32,551 nt of DNA from the NCBI GenBank assembly GCA_021737975.1, contig JAIPCZ010000029.1:1-32551 (forward strand), written 5' to 3'. Below are positions 16,429-24,173 of the stretch, piece by piece. Under the pieces are notes generated by a model. The model was given only the letters and a program-made list of their open reading frames with translations. It made no database searches and was not told where the DNA came from. Each line of letters begins with the position of its first letter. Positions within the stretch are counted from its first letter, which is position 1. Source of the DNA: Polaromonas sp. Its GTDB lineage: Bacteria; Pseudomonadota; Gammaproteobacteria; Burkholderiales; Burkholderiaceae_C. Made by a program: the position numbers and the translations under genes.

Positions 16429-17696
16429 AGATCTTCTCCCAGTAATTTCTCTACTTCAGCCAGCCGCATTTGGGCTTCGAGTTGCGCCTTGAGCTGCGCC
16501 TGTTTGGCCTGGCGCACCTGCCGCTGGGCGTCGAGCAGGGTGGCAAAGTCGAGCTTGCCGTTTTCATAACCAGCAAGCGCCGCCTGGAACGTCAGCTCGG
16601 CTTGCGGCAGCTGGCTGCTTGCGGCCAACTTTTCAGTGCTTTGTGCCGCGTCGATGGCCGCCAGATTTTCAGACAGGTCCGAGAGCAGCTGGTTGGCCAG
16701 CGCGGCGCGGCGCGCCTGCGCGGCGTCAAGCATGGCCTGTGCCTCGCGTTCCTGGGCGCGGCGCGACGCCTGTTGCAGCGGGATGTTGAGCTCCAGCATC
16801 AGGCTCCATTCGGTGACGCGTGTCTGCATTTGGGTTGGCGTGAGGGCCAGCGTGAAGTCCGGGTAGCGGTTTTTCAGACTCAGCTCGCGCGCAAGCTCGG
16901 CGGATTTGATGCGGGCTTGTTCGGCGAACAACTGGGGGTTGCCCTGGTGAATGCGCGCCATGAGTGCCTCAGCGTCGAGCGTGGCGGCCACGGGCAGGGA
17001 CCGAAGACCCGCGGGTGTCGCCAGCGCTGCCCTGCCTGGCCGTGCCAGCAAGGCGTTGAGCCGGGCATCCACCTGGCGCGACTCGCCTTGCAGCGCCACC
17101 AGCTCGGCCTGCATGGCGGTTTGCTCCAACTGCGCGCGAATGGCATCCTGCTGCATTGCCAGACCGCCGGCATAGCGCACTTGCGCCACTTTGGCCAGTC
17201 GCGTGCTCAGGTCAAGCAACTCCAGCGTGAGTTTTTGCGTGTGGTGCAGGTAGTAGCGCAGCGCATGGGAAATTTTGACCTTGGCCGCCACTTCAGCCCA
17301 GCTTCCCTGCGCCTTGCCCTGCACCGCCTGCGCCTCTTGCGCGGCGATGTCTTGTTTCAGGGCAAGTTTGCCAAACCAGGGAAGGTCTTGCATCACGGTA
17401 TAACGCGTGCTGCCGACACCGTCGGGCCACAGGGTGACGTTTTGCGTGTCGCCTCGGGTGACGTCCATCCACTCGATGCGAAATTTGGGGTCCATCAGTG
17501 CCCCCGCTGGAGTGATTCTCTCGGCTGCCGCCTGCGCCTCATAACGCATGCTGGCGTAGTCCGGGTTGTTGGCCCTGGCCAATTCCAGCAGGGCCGGCAG
17601 GCTGGCGCCGGGCATCGCCTCACCGGCTTGCAGCCCCGCCGGCGCGGTCAGGATCAACAGCATGGCAAGTGTGCTGGCGCGTAATGTCAGTTGCAT
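16425..17696 (-). CDS. cusC: CusC-like outer-membrane efflux channel (TolC family)
   Basis: A 423-residue TolC/outer-membrane-factor protein. A signal peptide (cleavage near LQA|GEA, residue 24) is followed by two OEP repeats rich in long Ala/Gln/Leu coiled helices (about 90-215 and 290-415). LPALLELARANNPDY and the mid-protein DPKFRIEWMDVT are typical of metal-efflux OMFs. Unlike E. coli CusC it has no lipobox cysteine, so it is probably not a lipoprotein. It provides the exit duct for the CusBA pump. AAGGT lies 7 bases before the ATG; the gene starts 4 bp after the DsbA-like gene and overlaps cusB by 4 bp, showing a single operon. Confidence 0.9.
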   Translation of the reverse strand: MQLTLRASTLAMLLILTAPAGLQAGEAMPGASLPALLELARANNPDYASMRYEAQAAAERITPAGALMDPKFRIEWMDVTRGDTQNVTLWPDGVGSTRYTVMQDLPWFGKLALKQDIAAQEAQAVQGKAQGSWAEVAAKVKISHALRYYLHHTQKLTLELLDLSTRLAKVAQVRYAGGLAMQQDAIRAQLEQTAMQAELVALQGESRQVDARLNALLARPGRAALATPAGLRSLPVAATLDAEALMARIHQGNPQLFAEQARIKSAELARELSLKNRYPDFTLALTPTQMQTRVTEWSLMLELNIPLQQASRRAQEREAQAMLDAAQARRAALANQLLSDLSENLAAIDAAQSTEKLAASSQLPQAELTFQAALAGYENGKLDFATLLDAQRQVRQAKQAQLKAQLEAQMRLAEVEKLLGEDL

Positions 17697-17700
17697 GGTG

Positions 17701-18351
17701 CTACCTTGTGTTGGCGAGGGCTTCGTCGATCAGGCCCCGCAATTGTGCGTAGCCAAAACTCGGAAGCGGCTTGCCATTGACGAAGTACTCGGGTGTCATG
17801 GTCACGTTCAGGGTCTTGGCGTCCGCCAGATCACGGGCAATCATGGTGGCAACTTCAGGCGTGTTGGCATCGTTTTGCAGTTGCGTCACGTCCATGCCCA
17901 GCGGTGCCAGCAGGGGGCCGATCAGTTGGACGTTGGCGGTATGGTTTTGCACCCAGCTGTTCTGGCGGGCGAACAGGGCCTCGAGTGTTGCCTCGAACTT
18001 GCCCTGCTTGCGCGAAGCTTCCAGCACCCTCACCACCGCGTCCGAGCCGGGGTGAAACGGTGCGTAGCGCAGCGACAGCCTGATTTTGCCCGGATGCTCC
18101 GCCATCAGCGCCTTCACCATCGGGTAGAACTCGCGGCAGGTGCCGCAGGCCGGGTCAAAAAACTCGACGATGTGCACCGGCGCGTTGGGCTCGCCAAAAC
18201 TTGGTGCGTCCGGGCGCACCAGCGCCGCCATGTTCTGCTTTGCGAGTTGCGCCGCCTGTTCGGCCTGCTGCTTTTGATACAGAAACGCGCCACCGGCAAA
18301 TACCAAAATCAGCACGACGGCAGCAGCGAGAAAAATATTTCTTTGTTTCAT
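17701..18351 (-). CDS. DsbA/BdbD-like thiol:disulfide oxidoreductase in the copper operon
   Basis: A 216-residue thioredoxin-fold protein anchored by one N-terminal helix (about 5-24), with its body in the periplasm. The active site is C69-G-T-C72 within FFDPACGTCREFYP, followed by the helical insertion typical of DsbA and the cis-proline loop VTMTPEYFVNG. CGTC differs from the CPHC of E. coli DsbA and suggests a different redox potential. The ATG at 18351 overlaps the stop of the DsbB-like gene (ATGA), so the two proteins should form an oxidant/reoxidase pair like Bacillus BdbD/BdbC. It sits between cusF and cusC. The neighbouring CusF, CusB and CusC proteins lack cysteine, so its clients are probably elsewhere. 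Confidence 0.88.
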   Translation of the reverse strand: MKQRNIFLAAAVVLILVFAGGAFLYQKQQAEQAAQLAKQNMAALVRPDAPSFGEPNAPVHIVEFFDPACGTCREFYPMVKALMAEHPGKIRLSLRYAPFHPGSDAVVRVLEASRKQGKFEATLEALFARQNSWVQNHTANVQLIGPLLAPLGMDVTQLQNDANTPEVATMIARDLADAKTLNVTMTPEYFVNGKPLPSFGYAQLRGLIDEALANTR

Positions 18352-18779
18352 CTGGATGTCTTCAGTTGGGCGGTGATCAGCAGCAGGCTCAGCACCAGGA
18401 ATGCGAAAAAGGAGAGCAGGGGAATCGTGACAAAACCAAACCATTCAATCTGGAGGGTCTTGCAGGGGACGCCGTCGCGGCAGGGGGCCTGGGTCTCGGG
18501 AATGACGCCGATCGTCAGCAAGACATGAAAGCCGGCCACCAGCAGGCCGATGGCGGCCAGTGGCAGCGCATAACGCAGCACCTTGGGATCAAACGGGAAA
18601 AGGCCCAGCGCCAGGACAAGCACCAGCGGGAACATGAAAATGCGCTGCCACCAGCACAGCACGCAAGGCGCAAAACCCATGATCTCGCTCATGAACAAGG
18701 CCCCCAGCGCGGCCACGGCTGAAACCAGCCAGGCCGCAAATACCAGAGCCCAGCCAGCGTCTTTACTTGACCAACTCAT
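18348..18779 (-). CDS. DsbB/BdbC-like disulfide-bond oxidoreductase
   Basis: A 143-residue inner-membrane protein with four predicted helices (about 10-31, 45-62, 70-92, 115-137). The quinone-linked pair is C39-V-L-C42 in FAPCVLCWWQRIFMFPL; the second pair is C100 and C106 in the periplasmic loop (APCRDGVPCKT). The short second loop is typical of the BdbC branch of the DsbB family rather than of E. coli DsbB. It should reoxidise the adjacent DsbA-like protein and pass electrons to quinones. It overlaps cusF by 17 bp and the DsbA-like gene by 4 bp, so all three are translated as one unit. Confidence 0.9.
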   Translation of the reverse strand: MSWSSKDAGWALVFAAWLVSAVAALGALFMSEIMGFAPCVLCWWQRIFMFPLVLVLALGLFPFDPKVLRYALPLAAIGLLVAGFHVLLTIGVIPETQAPCRDGVPCKTLQIEWFGFVTIPLLSFFAFLVLSLLLITAQLKTSR

Positions 18780-19110
18780 AACGCAGCACCGTCATGCCGC
18801 CATCGGCGGGGTCGGTCGCGAAGCGGATTTTCTGGCCGGCTTTGAGTTGGTCAAGCCAGGCGGCGTCTTTCACCTTGTAGGCCATGGTCATGGGCGGCAT
18901 GCCGTTGGGCAGCGCACCGTGCGCCAGCGTGACCGTGCCCCGGGCCTTGTCCACCTTCTTGACCAGGCCATCGCCCATACCCGAAGAGGCGGCAGCGGTG
19001 GCGGGCTTGGTCGCAGCCATGCCATGCATGCTGTGGTCGGTCTGAGCCATGGCTGGAGCAGCCAGGCTGACGGCGAGGGTGAACAGGGCAGGTATCGAAA
19101 GAGCTTTCAT
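18763..19110 (-). CDS. cusF: CusF-like periplasmic copper/silver chaperone with a changed ligand set
   Basis: A 115-residue secreted protein. The signal peptide ends at APAMA|QTD, then comes a His/Met-rich stretch (DHSMHGM, 25-31) and a small beta-barrel with the CusF signature MPPMTMAYKV. Met74 and Met76 match CusF M47 and M49, and His64 probably matches H36. Where E. coli CusF has the metal-capping Trp44, this protein has Met71, and the loop between His and that position is one residue shorter. CusF carries Cu(I)/Ag(I) to CusB. The ATG at 19110 has AGGAACATCCGC upstream; the longer frame to 19257 is not used because it would bury the signal peptide. It is the first gene of the operon. Confidence 0.9.
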   Translation of the reverse strand: MKALSIPALFTLAVSLAAPAMAQTDHSMHGMAATKPATAAASSGMGDGLVKKVDKARGTVTLAHGALPNGMPPMTMAYKVKDAAWLDQLKAGQKIRFATDPADGGMTVLRYELVK

Positions 19111-19191
19111 GCGGATGTTCCTGTGACTGGAGTTGGTAAAAAAATGAACCCCCTCAGTTTGCCCGCGGGCGCCCGACAGCCACCTGACCGC

Positions 19192-19213
19192 CAGATGACA
19201 TTTTTGTAATCTG
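19192..19213. promoter_or_regulatory. CusR/CopR box-like palindrome in the divergent cus promoter
   Basis: CAGATGACA (19192-19200), TTTT, TGTAATCTG (19205-19213) is an inverted repeat with one mismatch per nine bases. The core ATGACA-N4-TGTAAT resembles the cop/cus boxes bound by CusR, CopR and PcoR. It lies 82 bp before cusF and 88 bp before cusR, so one site could activate both directions. Confidence 0.7.
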
Positions 19214-19300
19214 GGCGGGTGTTTCGCCTTCGCCGGCTTGCAAGGCCGTCGCGCCAATCAGGGCAGAATAGCCACCGTGCCATCCTGAAAGAAGATCACC

Positions 19301-19987
19301 ATGAAAATCCTCATCGTCGAGGACGAAGCCAAAACCGGGGACTACCTCAAACAAGGCCTGACCGAGGCCGGCTTCACGGTGGACCTGGCGCGCGATGGCA
19401 TCGACGGACTCCACCTTGCCCTCACCGAAAATCACGACATGGCCATTCTGGACGTGATGTTGCCCGGCATGGATGGCTGGGGCGTGCTGGCCGGCATTCG
19501 CCGCTCCGGCAAGGACCTGCCCGTCATGTTTTTGACCGCCCGCGATGCGGTGGATGACCGCGTCAAGGGGCTGGAGCTGGGTGCCGACGACTATTTGCTC
19601 AAGCCCTTTGCGTTTTCCGAGTTGCTGGCCCGGGTGCGCACGCTGTTGCGCCGCGGTGGCAAAGCCCCCACCGACCCTTTTTTGCGCGCGGCCAACCTGG
19701 AGTTGGACCTGCTGCGCCGCCGCGTCAGCCGCGCGGGCCAGCGCATTGACCTGACAGCCAAGGAATTTGCCCTGCTGGAGCTGCTGCTGCGCCGCCAGGG
19801 AGAGGTGCTGCCGCGCTCACTGATTGCCTCGCAGGTGTGGGACATGAATTTCGATTCCGACACCAATGTGATCGAGGTTGCCATGCGCCGGCTGCGGGCC
19901 AAGGTGGACGATGCTTTCGAACCCAAGCTGATCCGCACCGTGCGCGGCATGGGTTATGTGCTGGAAGATCCAAATTGCGCGCCTTGA
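19301..19987 (+). CDS. cusR: CusR/CopR-type OmpR-family response regulator
   Basis: A 228-residue regulator with a receiver domain (1-120) and an OmpR/PhoB winged helix (about 128-224). The acidic pocket is EDE at 7-9, the phosphorylated residue is Asp51 in [13 protein letters not shown], and the conserved Lys is in YLLKPFAF. The C-terminal [19 protein letters not shown] and [12 protein letters not shown] are the DNA-recognition and wing regions of heavy-metal regulators. It should bind the palindrome at 19192-19213 and switch on the divergent cusF-dsb-cusCBA operon under copper or silver stress. It overlaps the start of cusS. GAAAGAAG upstream of the ATG may act as RBS. Confidence 0.94.
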   Translation: MKILIVEDEAKTGDYLKQGLTEAGFTVDLARDGIDGLHLALTENHDMAILDVMLPGMDGWGVLAGIRRSGKDLPVMFLTARDAVDDRVKGLELGADDYLLKPFAFSELLARVRTLLRRGGKAPTDPFLRAANLELDLLRRRVSRAGQRIDLTAKEFALLELLLRRQGEVLPRSLIASQVWDMNFDSDTNVIEVAMRRLRAKVDDAFEPKLIRTVRGMGYVLEDPNCAP

Positions 19988-21378
19988 GCCGGATCTCCCT
20001 GACGCAGCGCCTCACGCTGATGTTCGTGCTGGCGGCCTCCAGCGTCTTGCTGGTGCTGGGTTTTGTCATTGCCTCCTCGGTGGAGCAGCACTTTGAAGAC
20101 CTCGACATGGAGGTGCTGTCGGGCAAGATGGAGCTGACGCGCCAGGCCTTGTTGCGGGTGCACTCACAGCAGGGCCTGACCGAATTCACCCACCAGCTGG
20201 CCTATTCCCTGGTGGGCCACCACGGCATGGAAGTGATGGTGATTGATACCGATGAAGCCGTCATTTTTGCCACCGGCCATGCCGGGTTTGACCCAGCGCG
20301 GGTGATTCGCCAGGCCACACAAACGCCGGATCAGCCGGCGCTGTGGCAGCTCGATGCGCAGACCTACCGCGGCCTGGCCGCCCGTCTGCCGACCGCAATG
20401 GCAGATGCCACGGGCCAGCCGCTGCGGGTCTTCGTGGCCGTGGCCGCCGACATTGGGCACCACCAGGACTACATGCAGTCATTTTTGCAGACCCTGTGGC
20501 GCTTTGTGGCGGGTGCGGCCCTGCTGACCGGCCTGCTGGGTTGGGTTGCCGTGCGCCGCGGCCTGGCGCCCCTGCGCGCCATGCGCAGGCAGGCCCAGGG
20601 CGTGACTGCGCAGCAACTCAGCCAGCGCCTGCCGGTGCAGACCATTCCGCGCGAGCTGGCCGAACTGGCGCAGTCGCTCAACGAGATGCTGGCGCGGCTG
20701 GAAGAAGCGTTTCAGCGACTCACCGATTTTTCTTCGGACATTGCGCACGAGTTGCGCACCCCGGTGAGCAACCTGCTGACGCAAACGCAGGTGACTCTGT
20801 CGCGCGCGCGCAGCGCCGAAGACTATCGCCAGATTCTGGAGTCCAACGCCGAAGAGTTCGAGCGCATGGCGCGCATGATTTCCGACATGCTGCTGCTGGC
20901 CAAGTCGGACCATGGCCTGGTGCTGCCGCAGCGTGAAGCGCTGCAATTGGCCGATGAGGTGCGCGCCCTGTTTGACTATTTTGATGCGGTGGCCGAGGAA
21001 AAAAATGTGTCGCTGCGCCTGCTGGGGGACGGCATGGTCAATGCCGACCGCCTGATGCTGCGCCGGGCGCTGGGCAACCTGTTGTCCAACGCGCTGCGCC
21101 ACGCCGATCCAGCCAGTACCGTGACAGTGCGTGTGGCCAGCCTGGATGATGGCGTGGAAATCAGTGCGGCCAACCAGGGCGAGGCCATTGCGCCTGAGCA
21201 TTTGCAGCGGGTCTTTGACCGCTTTTTCCGCGTCGACCCGGCGCGACAGCGCAGCTCCGAGGGGACCGGCCTGGGGCTGGCCATTACCCAGTCCATTGTG
21301 CAGGCCCACGGGGGCACGATCCGGGCGGATTCAGCGGATGGCGTCACCACTTTTACGGTGTTCTTGCCGCGTAATTAG
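19975..21378 (+). CDS. cusS: CusS/CopS-type heavy-metal sensor histidine kinase
   Basis: A 467-residue inner-membrane kinase. TM1 (about 14-34) and TM2 (about 175-195) enclose a periplasmic sensor of about 140 residues containing paired histidines (GHHG, GHHQD) that could contact metal. HAMP follows (about 195-245), then HisKA with His258 in [12 protein letters not shown], and HATPase_c with [20 protein letters not shown] and EGTGLGLAI. It phosphorylates the CusR product. No ATG fits the family length; TTG at 19975 is chosen because GGAAG lies 7 bases upstream. TTG at 19984, overlapping the cusR stop as TTGA, is the alternative. The call as a metal sensor rests on sequence pattern and locus. 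Confidence 0.92.
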   Translation: MRALSRISLTQRLTLMFVLAASSVLLVLGFVIASSVEQHFEDLDMEVLSGKMELTRQALLRVHSQQGLTEFTHQLAYSLVGHHGMEVMVIDTDEAVIFATGHAGFDPARVIRQATQTPDQPALWQLDAQTYRGLAARLPTAMADATGQPLRVFVAVAADIGHHQDYMQSFLQTLWRFVAGAALLTGLLGWVAVRRGLAPLRAMRRQAQGVTAQQLSQRLPVQTIPRELAELAQSLNEMLARLEEAFQRLTDFSSDIAHELRTPVSNLLTQTQVTLSRARSAEDYRQILESNAEEFERMARMISDMLLLAKSDHGLVLPQREALQLADEVRALFDYFDAVAEEKNVSLRLLGDGMVNADRLMLRRALGNLLSNALRHADPASTVTVRVASLDDGVEISAANQGEAIAPEHLQRVFDRFFRVDPARQRSSEGTGLGLAITQSIVQAHGGTIRADSADGVTTFTVFLPRN

Positions 21379-21384
21379 TCAGCT

Positions 21385-21421
21385 GGGGTCAGGGCACGTC
21401 GCTTCGCGAGTGGTCTGCCCC
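21385..21421. repeat. Long imperfect hairpin after cusS, REP-like
   Basis: GGGG-t-CAG (21385-21392) pairs with CTGCCCC (21415-21421), CAC with GTG, and TCGC (21399-21402) with GCGA (21406-21409) around a TTC loop. It starts 7 bp after the cusS stop and has no following T-run, so it is not a standard terminator. GGGGTCAG-type ends resemble extragenic palindromes linked to REP-associated transposases in some proteobacteria; that link is inference. A GGGGTCAGG also occurs at 11689-11697 beside the other hairpin. Confidence 0.5.
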
Positions 21422-21433
21422 GCTATTCCTCAG

Positions 21434-21604
21434 TCATCGCAGCACCCGGTGATACGCCTTCAACACCAGCGAGGTCAGGCGCAAGGGGGCATGGCGCAAC
21501 GGCGCCGGCAGCCACTGCGGCGCGTTGAGGGAAAAACGCGTCGCCCAGCGCGTGACCGGGCGCAACCACTGTGTGGACTGGACAAAACGTTGCTGTTGGC
21601 GCAT
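21434..21604 (-). CDS. Possible small basic protein, doubtful
   Basis: A 56-residue frame (MRQQQRFVQSTQWLRPV to LKAYHRVLR) rich in Arg, Trp and Leu, with about four fifths of codons ending in G or C as in the real genes nearby. The frame continues open to 21754. No RBS is evident before the ATG at 21604, and no family is recognised. The gap between cusS and the ABC1 kinase is otherwise unexplained. It could be a true small gene or a remnant. Confidence 0.3.
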   Translation of the reverse strand: MRQQQRFVQSTQWLRPVTRWATRFSLNAPQWLPAPLRHAPLRLTSLVLKAYHRVLR

Positions 21605-21696
21605 GGCTGAGAACCCGTGTTGGCGTGAAACGATGGCGCATTGTGGTTCTTCATCAAAAACCTTGCCGGCGGGGTGTGAAGCTGAAGTAACAGGCT

Positions 21697-21725
21697 TGTC
21701 ATGCCGGATGTGAGCCGGCATGACA
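21697..21725. repeat. Perfect 11-bp inverted repeat (hairpin)
   Basis: TGTCATGCCGG (21697-21707) and CCGGCATGACA (21715-21725) are exact inverted repeats around ATGTGAG. Such TCATGCCGG palindromes are often dispersed intergenic repeats in proteobacteria. There is no T-run, so terminator function is unlikely. It is 80 bp upstream of the ABC1 kinase start and could also be an operator. Confidence 0.5.
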
Positions 21726-21804
21726 TCCTTGGGGCAATGCCAGTCAAGGTGCAAGGCTTCCCCTGTTGTGCCCTAATCCCAGCCTGACTTGCGAGTCCAT
21801 TGCC

Positions 21805-23151
21805 TTGAAAACATCCCCTGACGCCAACAATTCATCCGTGCCCAGCAGCCGCCTGGGCCGGCTGGCGCGCTTGGGGCAAATGGCCACGGGGGTGGCGGGC
21901 AACATGTTGCTGGCCGGCGCACGCCAGTTGGCCCAGGGCAAGCGCCCCAATTTGAGCGACCTGTTGCTGACTCCCGCCAATGTCAGCCGTGTCACACAGC
22001 AACTGGCGCAGATGCGCGGCGCGGCGATGAAGTTGGGACAACTAATTTCGATGGACGCGGGTGACCTGTTGCCGCCCGAGCTGGCCGCCATCCTGGGACG
22101 GCTGCGCTCCGACGCCCAGGCTATGCCGCAGCGCCAGGTGCTGGCGGTGCTCAGTGCCAACTGGGGCGCCGGCTGGCAACAGCGCTTCGAGCCCTTTTCA
22201 TTCAGTCCAATCGCCGCCGCGTCGATTGGCCAGGTGCATCGAGCCAAGACGCTGGACGGGCGTGACCTCGCCATCAAGATCCAGTACCCCGGCGTGCGCA
22301 GGAGCATCAGCAGCGATGTTGACAACGTGGCGTCGCTGCTGCGCCTGTCGGGCCTGATTCCGAAAGCCCTGGACATGGCGCCGTTGCTGTCTGAGGCCAA
22401 GCGCCAGTTGCGCGAAGAAGCTGATTACCAGGCCGAGGGTGCCCACCTGCAGCGCTTTGCCGAATTGCTGGCTGATGCGCCAGAATTTGTGGTGCCTGCG
22501 TTTCACGCCGACTTGAGCACCAAGAGTGTGCTGGCCATGTCTTTCGTCGGCGGTGTGCCTGTGGAGTCGATGGTCAATGCGCCCCAGGCCGAGCGTGACC
22601 GCATCGTGAGTCTGCTGGTGGGCCTGCTGTTTCGCGAGCTGTTCGAGTTCGGCTTGATGCAGACCGACCCCAATTTTGCCAATTATCGTTATGACCCGAC
22701 GACCCGGCAACTGATCCTGCTCGACTTCGGCGCCACCCGCAGCTTCGCCCCCGGCTTTGGCCAGGGCTACCACGCGTTGATGACGGCTGCGATGGCTGGC
22801 GACCGTGCCGCCATGCGCCAAGCCCTGCTGGCGATTGGTTATTTTTCCGGGCAGACCCAGCCCAAACACCAGGCGGCGGTGCTGTCCTTGTGCGAATTGG
22901 CACTGACGCCGCTGTTTCAATCGGGCGATTTCGACTTTGCCAACACCGACCTGGTGCCGCAGCTGCGCGAAGCGGGCATGGCCCTGGGCCTGGACCGGGA
23001 TTTCTGGCACCTCCCGCCGATTGACACGCTGTTCCTGCACCGCAAGCTTGGCGGCCTGTATTTGCTGGCGGCGCGCCTCAAGGCGCGCGTCAATGTGCAG
23101 CAACTGGCGCGGCGCCAGGCTGAGAAATTTTTGGTGGCTGTGGCGCCATGA
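21805..23151 (+). CDS. ABC1/AarF/UbiB-family atypical protein kinase
   Basis: A 448-residue member of the UbiB/COQ8/ADCK kinase-like family. It carries the family-specific KLGQ motif (76-79), the Ala-rich nucleotide loop AAASIGQVH (137-145, replacing the usual Gly-rich loop), the VAIK-like lysine (DLAIKIQYPG, Lys158), TDPNFANYRYD (about 287-297) and the metal-binding DFG (307-309). Family members support ubiquinone synthesis or lipid handling as ATPases or kinases. No in-frame ATG exists in the first 35 codons; TTG at 21805 is the best guess, and TTG 21766 or GTG 21838 are possible. The stop overlaps the start of the Stealth gene (ATGA), an unusual coupling that hints at a role with that enzyme rather than in ubiquinone synthesis. 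Confidence 0.85.
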   Translation: MKTSPDANNSSVPSSRLGRLARLGQMATGVAGNMLLAGARQLAQGKRPNLSDLLLTPANVSRVTQQLAQMRGAAMKLGQLISMDAGDLLPPELAAILGRLRSDAQAMPQRQVLAVLSANWGAGWQQRFEPFSFSPIAAASIGQVHRAKTLDGRDLAIKIQYPGVRRSISSDVDNVASLLRLSGLIPKALDMAPLLSEAKRQLREEADYQAEGAHLQRFAELLADAPEFVVPAFHADLSTKSVLAMSFVGGVPVESMVNAPQAERDRIVSLLVGLLFRELFEFGLMQTDPNFANYRYDPTTRQLILLDFGATRSFAPGFGQGYHALMTAAMAGDRAAMRQALLAIGYFSGQTQPKHQAAVLSLCELALTPLFQSGDFDFANTDLVPQLREAGMALGLDRDFWHLPPIDTLFLHRKLGGLYLLAARLKARVNVQQLARRQAEKFLVAVAP

Positions 23152-24173
23152 GTCTGCAGTCCCAAGTTGACGTGGTCTACCTGTGGGTGGACGGCAATGA
23201 CCCCGCCTGGCGCAAAAAGCGTCGGCAAGCCGAGGCGCGACTGGGGGTTGACCATGGCGACACCCTGGCGATTTTTGGCAACGTGGAGGGACGTTTTCGC
23301 GACAACGACGAATTGCGTTACAGCTTGCGCGCGCTGGAGCAGTTTTTCCCCAACCACGGCCAGGTTTACCTGGTCACGGACGCTCAAACCCCCGCCTGGC
23401 TGTGTGCGCATCCGGGAATCACGGTGGTGGACCACCGCGCCTTGATCCCGGCCGCGGCCCTGCCAACCTTCGATTCGGGCCACATTGAGTCCTACATCCA
23501 CCACATTCCCAATTTGTCAGAGCGTTATTTTTACTTCAATGACGATGTGTTTTTTGGCGCACCGGTCAAGCTCGACGACTGGTTTTGGCCGGGCGGTGTT
23601 TACGTGGGCTGGTCGGATGAGCCCGAGGTCAGCGATGAGCCACTGCGCATGGACGCCACCGCGCTGGAAAACGCCTGCCGCCTGTCACACCAATGGCTCA
23701 AGGCCTGGGCGCCGGATTTGCCCCACTACACGCCCACTTTTCGCACCTTCGCGCATTCACCCCGGCCCATGCGCAAGTCCGTCCTGCTGGCGCTCGAGGC
23801 GCTGGCCCCCGAGCTGTTTGACCAGGTGCGCTCAACGGTATTTCGCACTTGGGACAAGCCCACGATCGTTTCGGATTTTGTCTTGCGATGGTCACTCGCC
23901 AGCGGTCTGGCCAGGGTGCGCGACTACGCCCATGCGCACGTGGAGAGCGGCGACCTGCACGATCGCCGCGGGCTGGATCAGGTGCTTGCACAATTTGGCG
24001 CGCTGGCGTTCTTTTGTATCAACGACACCACCGACGACGCCCATGCCAGCGACCCGCGCTTGAGTCAGGTGCGCGATGCGCTGGCGCGCCTGTATCCGAT
24101 CCGGTCACGCTTTGAGAAGCCGTCGCCGACAAAAGCCAGCCGTGTTGCGTTGATGGCGGCCCAGTCTTGTTAA
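23148..24173 (+). CDS. Stealth-family sugar-phosphate transferase
   Basis: A 341-residue cytoplasmic protein with all four Stealth conserved regions: CR1 VDVVYLWVDGNDPAW (7-21), CR2 RFRDNDELRYSLRALEQFFP and VYLVTD, then the aspartate-rich YFYFNDDVFFG, CR3 YTPTFRTFAHSPRPMRKSVLLAL, and CR4 ALAFFCINDTTDD near the C-terminus. Stealth enzymes move sugar-1-phosphate groups (for example GlcNAc-1-P or hexose-1-P) in capsule or other surface polymer synthesis and are related to the eukaryotic GlcNAc-phosphotransferase. No other capsule genes are in view. Its start overlaps the ABC1 kinase stop by 4 bp, and its TAA shares bases with the stop of the convergent DsbA-family gene. Confidence 0.88.
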   Translation: MSLQSQVDVVYLWVDGNDPAWRKKRRQAEARLGVDHGDTLAIFGNVEGRFRDNDELRYSLRALEQFFPNHGQVYLVTDAQTPAWLCAHPGITVVDHRALIPAAALPTFDSGHIESYIHHIPNLSERYFYFNDDVFFGAPVKLDDWFWPGGVYVGWSDEPEVSDEPLRMDATALENACRLSHQWLKAWAPDLPHYTPTFRTFAHSPRPMRKSVLLALEALAPELFDQVRSTVFRTWDKPTIVSDFVLRWSLASGLARVRDYAHAHVESGDLHDRRGLDQVLAQFGALAFFCINDTTDDAHASDPRLSQVRDALARLYPIRSRFEKPSPTKASRVALMAAQSC

